Of a DNA stretch of 64,000 bases, positions 56,100 through 64,000 are shown one piece after another. The position numbers and the translations under genes are program-made. This stretch comes from Odiellus spinosus (taxonomy: Eukaryota; Arthropoda; Arachnida; Opiliones; Phalangiidae), in assembly GCA_963920705.1 (NCBI GenBank), contig CAWUCO010000002.1, positions 1,302,001-1,366,000 on the forward strand, given 5' to 3'. Under the pieces are notes generated by a model. It was not told the origin of the DNA. It ran no database searches and was given only the letters and a program-made list of their open reading frames with translations. Every line of letters starts with the position of its first letter. The stretch's first letter is position 1.

Positions 56100-57230
56100 G
56101 CTGGTTCGCTCTTGATTCTAATCATTAAACTTCATTTGAAACGCAACGAAAAGTTTTAGCGAGTTTTTTCTATTAGCATCGTTTATGGGAGCGTGTCCGT
56201 GACGCTCCTATTATTATCGTTTCGGCAAACTTTATAAAATATAAATAATTATTAATATATATATCATCACAAGTAAACCATGCTTCAAGTTTACAATACA
56301 ATAAGACATATTACGAGTGGTACGTGGTTCAGAAAGTTTAGTCTCAGAGCTTTCGCCCGAGGAGATAGGAAAAAAATCCAAAAACTCTAAAATGGTCGAA
56401 ATACGGAACTCGAAATTGCCCTCTCTAGCGGTTGAGATTGGAACTAAGTAGGCGGTGTTAATATTGGACTGAACTTTCTAGACGTTTACGGGGGTGAAAA
56501 TATATCGACGGAAAACGATTCTTCCCTCCCTCTCGTGAATCGAAGGAGCGTGTCTCGCCCGGCCGTCGCGATTTCGAGTCTGATTTACTCTAGAAAGAAT
56601 ATACTGAGCCCGGCCACCTTTCTGTACAAATTTCGGAATACTTTGGGTGAAACCTTGGACTCAGAAAATCGAACTCACTTCATTGTCACCCGCAGTATGT
56701 CGTCTTAAATACTTGGAGGATGATTTACTTGTGATATTAACTACTATTATTATAATATAGCCTACTAAGGAGAGGGTGTAGCTAAATATGATGAGATTGG
56801 TTTAGAGAATTAGATTTTTCTATGGGGTTTATTATTGCGTATTTATTCGCCTAATATTTCTCTAGTGTTTGCAATTTGTATATCTTTTATTAATTGGAGA
56901 GATCGACTGAATTAATTTCAGATATTATTCTTATTATCAATTTGCTTAAAATAGACTATCAATCCAATTAACTTATCCAAAGAAAATATAAATAAATAAT
57001 TCTCATATCTGTTTTTATCCGAAAATTGCAACTTATCCTAGAATATTATCCGAGTGATATAATTCGGATAAGAACAATTTAAAAATATATTAACTTCAAA
57101 AATAATATATAAAATTTAAACCAAACAGCTTGGTTTTATTATTTTATTGATTTTCTCCGAATTGTAAATAAGTGGAAACCGCGAACTGGTTCGTTGTTTG
57201 ATAAAAGGTCCGGCAAATGATCGTTTTTGG
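56100..57230. other. Upstream flank of IR copy C
   Basis: Includes the conserved block 56,335-56,715 (see 47,030) and AT-rich sequence matching 47,430-47,860. No exon recognised. Confidence 0.5.
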
Positions 57231-58019
57231 TGAGTTGTCCATTGAATACCGCCTTAAATAACCATTTTTGTAAGATAGTAATTTTAGTAATGCCATTTTT
57301 AATGTTAATTGAACAATACAAATCTTTTTTATATTCGTGCGGATACAAGAATAGTTACATATGTGTTTTTAAGAGTTTATAAGACTAAGATTCTTAATAT
57401 ATAAACGGGATTTTATTAAAGAGACAAAAATGTGCTTTAAACCACCTCCAATGAGTATCTGTATGGTGTTGTCCAGAAAAACCGGACATAGTGCAATCAG
57501 CCATAATTTAATTTATGTTTATATTCATTTATTAAGATTAACAATATGACGAGTCTTGCAAATTTGCTTTAAGAAATTTGTTAAGGTGCTTATTATGTCC
57601 CATATTTGATGAAGACCTCTTAAACAACGCCCGGTAGCTTAATACCAGCAAAGGGCAGGATTTGAATTAGTGCCCGTATTGATCTGATTTCGTGTAAACT
57701 TATTTCGTAATGACAGAAGCTCGTAATGTTTTACCCTCATTATATCCATTTCTTTCAAAATTTATTGACAAATGTGTGTACTGTTCGAGGCGGAATAATC
57801 ATACGATTATGATGTCGAATTTATTCTTCAAACCTTAATCAAGCTTTAGAAAAAAACAAATAGAAAAAACAAATTAGGCTAATTGTTTGAATCTTCTCGA
57901 AAAGGTTTTTCGTCACTATGATTCCGAAACTAAATAAAAACCTTTAAAAGTAGAATTACCAATTTTTTGTCACAAACCGCGAATATTTTATCGCGTTTTT
58001 AATTTTTCGAAATGTTTGG
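57231..58019. other. 3' flank block of IR unit D, partial
   Basis: Up to about 57,650 it matches the start of units B and C. From there to 58,439 unit D carries unrelated sequence, including the promoter-like stretch that follows. Confidence 0.55.
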
Positions 58020-58246
58020 TTTATTTCCAGCACTCGCGTTCGCTCGACCCCTGCGTTTCGGCTTCACCTCGCTACCGTTGGAACGGGAAATTAAGATGGC
58101 GGCCGTTTACGCGCGCGTTCGTTAATTGTGAAATTAAAATCGTGTTAATTGAAGTTTAAAGCGCGGTATTTGTGCGGATTTTGTGACTACTGGATAACAT
58201 AAACAACCAAGATTCAAATTCAATCAAGACTGAAGATTTAATCGCG
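58020..58246 (+). promoter_or_regulatory. Candidate promoter and non-coding first exon of a host gene
   Basis: A local GC/CpG-rich patch in an AT-rich region, containing AAGATGGCGGCCG near 58,095 (the YY1/Pho-like element often seen just downstream of the start site of broadly expressed genes). It is followed by about 130 nt without an obvious frame and a strong donor ATCGCG-GTAAGT at 58,246. No downstream exon is recognised before 64,000, so the gene may continue outside the window. Alternatively it was brought in by a transposon. Confidence 0.4.
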
Positions 58247-58897
58247 GTAAGTCGAAGAACTTTTGCATATCTTAATTTGCCATTTGGAGTTGGGGACTTT
58301 GCTTCAATTTAAGGCACGAAAATAAGTTTTTTAAAGCCAATTTTGGGGGAAATAATAATTTTAAATCAAACAACCTATTATGTTTTACAATGTCGATTAT
58401 TTGAGAAAAAAACATCAGTTGTACTGATTTCTACTCTGGAATAGAGTTGACCTCTCGAGGTTCATTTAAGCGCCTCTATATTTTCACTTGAAGCAGTCAC
58501 TAATGACATGGGTAGATGATTTCATATAATAGTGCTTAATTATTCAAGTAGTTATACATAAATACATTTCATTAAAAATACATTTAAATTTAAGTTATAT
58601 AATGCATTAATATATCATTTTCAATTGGATTTCGGGGATAATCTGACAAAGTGACACCCTTTAATATTATTTGCTAAGAAATATTACTTGAATAGTTTTT
58701 TAAAAAGTTTGCAACGCTGTTTATAATCACTGGAACATTGCTGTTGAAATGTTTCTTCGAAGTTCTTGTTATTAATGATATTAGCCATCAGCTTGGATAT
58801 AATAATAGGCTGTAAAGATATTTAATCAGCTCCACAGCGTAGTGTTCAGGACCAAGCTAATAATGTTACATTGAAAATAAAACTGTTCTTGATCCTA
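58247..58897. other. Spacer, then resumed IR unit D flank
   Basis: From about 58,440 the sequence matches 40,280-40,798 and 48,600-49,125 of units B and C. No exon recognised. Confidence 0.55.
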
Positions 58898-59438
58898 TAG
58901 CTCGGAATCGGATAATGATTAACTTAGTATATCCATTGATAACTAGGCTTTTTTCAGATATTTTAATCTCCGATAAATTAAGTTAATATAAATCCACAGA
59001 TTATATAAACAGACGCGTATCAAATGCTGGATACGAATTAGACCCGGAGATAAAATTTAAGGCTCGATAAATAAACAAATCGCGTTTATTCGAACGGATA
59101 ACGCCTAGATAAAAACAGGACGTTTCTCAAATCCGTGTAGAATGAAATATAATAATTATAATTTAATCTAAATTGAAAGGAACAGCGACTATTCTAGCTT
59201 CGAGATATCAATTTTGGGTTAAAATCAGAGAGAATAAACTCGAAAGGTTTCAAATTGTTCGTTATCGGTGAATGAATAACTCGTATCAATTTCCTATAAC
59301 AATTAATGAGTACGAATAGTAAGTTTGCCGTTACATTCTTGTATACGTTAACTCGAATAAGAAATGGATAATTTTTTCGCGAACAGATAAAATCTGATTG
59401 ACATTCAATTAACAAAACTTCTACGAATTCCGAGCTCT
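58898..59438. mobile_element. Family R element, copy in IR unit D
   Basis: Starts TAGCTCGGAATCGGATAATG and ends ACGAATTCCGAGCTCT, in the same position as in units B and C. Confidence 0.65.
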
Positions 59439-59520
59439 CTACATAATTTCCTTTTAAGTCCGTTTTATCTGATTGAGGGTCAAGTTTGAAGGAACTGGGA
59501 GATGATGAAATATTGTAAAA

Positions 59521-61508
59521 TCAGTCTTGAAATCTAATGTCACGTGGTGGCGATTCCATCGAGAGATAAATTCCCAATCGATTAGCTAGAATCTCGAAGA
59601 ATAGACTGAGACAAGCGATTGTGATTCCGGACAACCAAATCTGGAACATGATGGACAGTTCGTCGATGGTCGTGACAGTGGGTGCGTTCATTTCGGTACC
59701 CCCGTCCGTTGCTAAGAAGGATTGAATTCTCATTAATCGACTTAAGTCACTCGGGCCTGATTGAACAGTTTCCACGTGTCTAAGAGTTCTAAAAAGGGAA
59801 TTTGAAAAGGATATTAAAGCAATAATATCATAAATACAGTCTCTTTGCAAACTCTTGAGCGGAGGAAGCGAAACCCGCAAAAAGGACTGCCTAGTTCAAG
59901 TACTAGAACCATCTAGCTTAACTCGGAATGCGACGAAGCTTCCGCCTCACTGGTAAAGAGTTTGAAAAGGCAAAGTAGCCAATGGGCGCTCGAGATGACG
60001 AATCCGTGTTACCAATCGGACTGAATCGGAGGTCATTAACATTATTGAAATGTGAGAAAGAAAAAAATTCTTAATTTTCTCTACGAAAAGAGATACGCCT
60101 CTTCGGGGAATAGCGAGTTCGGGAGACGGGTGCCTTGCGGTGTTTCGACAACAAAGAAGGTATGGAAAGAGTGGTTTTACGGAGGTCTCTCCAACGCGAG
60201 TGAAAATAAAGTAAAAACATTTATTACAAATAATCAATTTCCTTCAAAATACTTTTCGGTAGCATCAGATTAAACATTAATGAATCATAACGGCTTTTAA
60301 AAGCCTTTGAATAAAAGTATTTCCATTGATTCCTTTCGTTAGAGACTCTTCGGTAGTTATTATGGCGTATTTCGCAGTGCCGTTCGGGAAAGTGTCAAAT
60401 AAACCTGAATTGATGTTTTCATAGTAGAATATTTCGTTGTATAGTTGGTCGATTATTGGAGAATTTTTACTTAAGCTTCTAATGTATTTTTTTAACCAAA
60501 AGTGAAATTTATAAATTGCGGATCTCATTCCTGGATGCTTCTTGATATCTTCGATAGTGTTTATGCGATTTGCGTTGGACACCATCAGCTCGCTCTTTAA
60601 CTTGCCCGTGTAAGCCTTAATCAAGACAGACGTCCCTAGTAACCAACCGCTCAACATCAATTTCGCCGAAAGTCGCCTCGGGAAAACATCCGCCGCTAAG
60701 AAGTCAAGATTAAATTTGGTTTTATTACTTTTACTCTCATTGAGGCACTCAACGAGAGATCTTACGTCGCTGAGCTATAGAGAAATGCCTCTTTGGGGAA
60801 AAGTGACTTCTAGAGACGAGTGGCGCCATCCGCCAAAATGGGAAATCGGATGCAAATACTTGTTTTCAAGAGATTTCAAATGAGCCCTTTTTCAAATATG
60901 CGCGGAACATGTCATATTTTAGCAATCAATTTGCATATTTCTAGAAAACAAATAGGCGCGCGTCGTGCGCGCTCGGGAGCTCCAGTCTCGAGGTGGGGTG
61001 GGAAAGGGGGAGGTACTGTCAAAGCCACGTATTATCCCTGACTCAGAGATGGCGCTACAATCAACCCGTGGTTTGTCGACGACATCATGGACCAAGTATA
61101 CTGTAAACGGCTCCACAGCGACAGTGACTAAATTCCCTGCATTTCGATCTCTCTAGTTTCTCCTACACTGAATTAATATCTTCCCCACGTCTACATACCG
61201 CGACTATAGCGCCATCTCCTACGCGTCCTACAGCAAACTAAATTTTATATCTCAAGCAAAAACCAATGGGGGCTGCGATTTTGTCGTGGTTCCCTCTACG
61301 GTATAATTTCTCCATGACGACATAAAGAATATGGGTGGAGGCGTATTTTATCTATAGCGCGTGCTACTCTATGGCGAGGTACTCAACGGTTCTGAAGCAG
61401 ATGAGAAACGTAAAACCAGGCGTATTCCAAACACGGGAAACGCTTTCCGATTGACGAACGAACGAATCTCATTTTTAAAAGCCCGCACAAGTGGGATAAT
61501 AACAGTAC
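59521..61508 (-). pseudogene. Ionotropic receptor copy D, truncated by a Harbinger element
   Basis: Exons on the minus strand: E4 3' part about 61,508-61,388 (FVRSSIGKRFPCLEYAWFYV, then SHLLQN); E5 60,695-60,228 (M3 with GWLLGTSVLIKAYTGKLKSE, then S2 FPNGTAKYAI); E6 59,788-59,521 (IDELSIMFQIWLSGITIACL M4, ends RFQD). The 5' half, including M1, is replaced at 61,509 by a Harbinger transposon. In E5 the frame shifts near 60,320: after NGN the expected reading (YDSLMFNLMLPKSILKEIDY) is one step out of phase, so the frame ends early. The E4-E5 intron contains about 600 bp (60,760-61,370) absent from copy B. It is more diverged from B and C than they are from each other. Confidence 0.85.
60760..61370. 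other. Extra sequence in the E4-E5 intron of IR copy D
   Basis: Absent at the corresponding place in copy B. Short repeats similar to GGTACTCAACGG lie at both borders, hinting at an insertion. The content (several TGGCGCCATC/ATGGCGCTAC-like motifs) is not recognised. Confidence 0.35.
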
Positions 61509-63650
61509 AATGGGGGCAATTCTCTAACTTTTTTATCGTGCACGCGCATACGATAACTCCGGTTTTATCGTAAATGTGATAAGTTATCAAAAAACGGTAT
61601 TCTCTAACTTCCAAACGTGAAATTATCGAGCGCGAGATACGATAACCACCCGATAACTTAACAACAGGGTACTTGCTGTCGGTAACTCTTATCGAACGAA
61701 GAAAAAACATTTTTCATCATCCCCAATGTCATTTCAGAAGAGTTTTTAGGATATATAAAACAAAATATTAAAAAAATATTTGAATTTGGCGCCTAAAACT
61801 TTCCGGAAACCCGTTTATTTGGTGTGGGTGGTGTCTAACTTGTTTTTTTTTATCAAAATGGCAGCTAACGCTTTAATGTGTCTGGAGCTTTTACGCCAAA
61901 ATGATTTAGAAAATAGACGAGCTTTACGTAGAGAGAGAGAGTTTTACGCGATCTAGGTCAAGCTTTTGAACTGCATGAAAATCAGTTTGTTAAGCTATTT
62001 CGCTTGTCGCGACCACTCGTCATTAATCTTTGCGAGCGATTGGACGCAAGGCTTAGCGGAATACGGATCAGTGCTTTGACTGTGGATTCTAAGGTAAGCC
62101 TGGGTTTGTCAAATTACTTTTTATGGTTGAACCCCTGAACATTGTTTTACAACTTTTAGATCTTGATTGCCCTGCGTTTTTACGCAACTGGGTCTTACCA
62201 AACTGGAGTTGGTCAAGAATTGTTATTAGCTGTGAGCCAACCAACTGTGAGTAGAGTTGTAAAGAATGTCAGCGAAGCTTTAGTCGATGAACTCCTTGAT
62301 GAGTGCATAAGATTTCCATGCACTTTGGAAGAGCAAGCGAGAGTTAAAGTCCCGTAAGTATAAAACCTCAAAGCTAATTAGAGACTGTATTAATAACACC
62401 TTTAATCCTAGGTTTTTGGAGAGAAAGAGCTTTCCTGGTGTTATCGGAGCCCTTGATTGCACGCATGTAGGAATTGTTACCCCTACAAAGAAGGATGAAC
62501 AATTAGATGCGGTTCATTTCTTTAATCGCAAGGGTTTTTACTCTATCAATGTTCAGCTTGTAAATTTCACTGTTTAATTTTTATTTGTATTCTCAATGAT
62601 TTCTCATGACAAATTTGATGCGTAGATTTGTGATTTGGATCTTCGCATTCTAAATGTAAATGGAAAATTTCCCGGATCAACTCATGATTCTTTTATTTGG
62701 AAGTCTTCCATGGCGTGCAGTTTTCTGCAGTCCAAGCATAGGGAGGATGGGTTTAAAAACTCTTGGCTTCTCGGTAAGTAGTTGATCTAGTTTTTAATAA
62801 GTAGTCAGATCATAAGAAGTAAAATAAGGCAAAACTCTACACCTGGTCTTTAGGTTCAAATAATTGCTATCCCCATATTTATCTTTACCAATTTTATCAT
62901 GTTCTCTAAATTATGAGAGTCGATTTAATGAAGGAATATTCCCGCTGTTTATCTGGCCAATTTGATCAATTCGCTATTAAAGGCCATACAAGTTTTCTGT
63001 ATGGTTTTATTTTTAGATTAAAATGATTTTATTTCCTGCTACTTTGAAATGATATTGGTTTTGAAGATATTAAATTCAAATAATTTATTTAAGGTGATGC
63101 AGGCTACCCGCTTCAGCCTTGGCTAATGGTGCCAATATCACAGCCAGCCAATTTAGAGGAAGTCCGCTTCAATTCTCACCACAAAGAAGCCAGGAAGGTA
63201 GTTGAAAGGTGCAATGTAGTTTTGAAGGAGAGGTTTCGGTGCCTGCTAAAGGACCGGATATTGCATTACTCTCCGAGACGAGCTGCCAAAATTATATATG
63301 CTTTCTGCATACTCCATAACATCTGCATCATAAATAAAATCCCAGAGGATTATGATGAAGGAAATGTTCAGTTGGCACCAGAAGACTTACTCAATAGTGC
63401 TAATGATGACAACGAAGACCCAGAAGAACAACAACCAATCCTACAACCTCCAGGAGCTGGCACTAATTGGTTCAACGCTGGGCTTCAAGTTCGGAAACGA
63501 ATTTTGAGGCATTTCCGATAGGAGTTTAAGCTGGAGGATTCAAAGGCCCTTTTAAGGGCCATTAGGCAATCAAAAAAAGGTAAACATAATGGGTTCTCCG
63601 CAAGTAATTATTATGTATAATAGAAACTTTCCTTTTTCAATGGTATACCC
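61509..63650 (+). mobile_element. PIF/Harbinger transposon, right end not located
   Basis: IR copy D exon 4 homology stops at about 61,508, where GGGGGCAATTCTCTAAC begins. A leader with several ATCGTA/TACGAT inverted motifs follows, then a five-exon transposase. A matching right terminus was not found, so the end is given only approximately and may lie beyond the window. The second (Myb-like) protein that many Harbingers carry is not seen. Confidence 0.75.
61858..63521 (+). CDS. HARBI1-like PIF/Harbinger transposase, five exons, one frameshift
   Basis: Exons 61,858-62,093, 62,160-62,353, 62,412-62,559, 62,626-62,773 and 63,094-63,521 join with matching phases at GTAAG(C/T) or GTAAAT donors, about 384 codons. 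The DDE nuclease motifs are ALDCTHV (first Asp), GSTHDSFIW, GDAGYPLQPWLM (second Asp) and KEARKVVERC (catalytic Glu); FxSHHKEAR and a C-terminal YAFCILHNIC follow. An HTH-like segment (GQELLLAVSQPTVSRVVKNV) lies in exon 2. A frameshift occurs in the GAGAGAGAG run of exon 1 near 61,935: LRRER must change frame to reach LRDLGQAFELHENQ. Otherwise open, so a fairly young copy. Such enzymes cut and paste at TWA sites. Confidence 0.85.
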
Positions 63651-64000
63651 ATATAAAAAAGAAAGTACAAATCAAATTTTCTTATCCCTGTTGTTCAGCA
63701 ATCATCCATTATGATTACCTAATTTTGATTGTCTAATGACACCAGAAGTTTGTGAATTTGTTTTTTAACGCGAATAACAAACACGCGCGGAGTGCCTACC
63801 TTCTCGTGGTTGGTGTTGTTAACTAAGTTGCAGTTTAAATTATCACGTGTTAATTATTTATCGAGGCTAACAAGCAACTTAAAACTAAATGGCACACGTT
63901 TTATTCTTAAGGTAAACAATATTTAAAGATATGACTAAATGACTAAACATTCTTAATAAAAAATTAAGGTGAAGGAAAAGATCTTTCAACAAAGGTTTCG
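63522..64000. other. 3' region after the transposase
   Basis: AT-rich; no terminal inverted repeat, exon or RNA gene recognised. Resumption of IR copy D 5' exons is not seen. Confidence 0.4.

Overview
This window comes from a repeat-rich, AT-rich animal genome. The best guess is an arthropod outside the well-annotated insects: it carries ionotropic-receptor (IR) and gustatory-receptor-like exons, mariner, P-like and PIF/Harbinger transposons, and many foldback MITEs. Nothing looks bacterial. No gene is complete and clearly intact, and most of the sequence is transposon debris and satellites. The species cannot be fixed from the sequence.

Layout. 0-2.6 kb: exons of an unidentified minus-strand host gene, including a 14-residue coding repeat and an Arg/Glu-rich tail. 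2.6-10.5 kb: a 3.3 kb repeat unit (family F) holding a 3.9 kb TA-flanked element with 21-bp arrays. 10.5-16.2 kb: tRNA-like sequence, a palindromic mariner, a 22-bp satellite and a second mariner relic. 16.2-24 kb: mostly non-coding, with foldbacks, MITEs and a fossil LTR. 24-32.3 kb: a palindromic ISL2EU-type Harbinger relic, two further F copies and gustatory-receptor-like exons. 32.8-61.5 kb: a minus-strand tandem array of four IR gene copies (A-D), interrupted by P-like, hAT, foldback and Harbinger elements. 58.0-58.25 kb: a GC-richer candidate promoter and first exon. 61.5-63.5 kb: a nearly whole five-exon Harbinger transposase.

The most informative part is the IR array. Comparing copies gives a six-exon model: a 14-codon signal-peptide exon, an exon ending YNF(R/K)IG, a 60-codon exon, the M1/pore exon, the M3/S2 exon and the M4 exon. 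Every copy is damaged, each in a different way: internal deletion in A; stop, MITE and donor lesion in B; hAT in the pore exon of C; Harbinger plus frameshift in D. This looks like a chemoreceptor cluster that expanded by 8-10 kb tandem duplication and then died. The other striking theme is inverted duplication: mariner, ISL2EU and several MITEs are all present as long palindromes.
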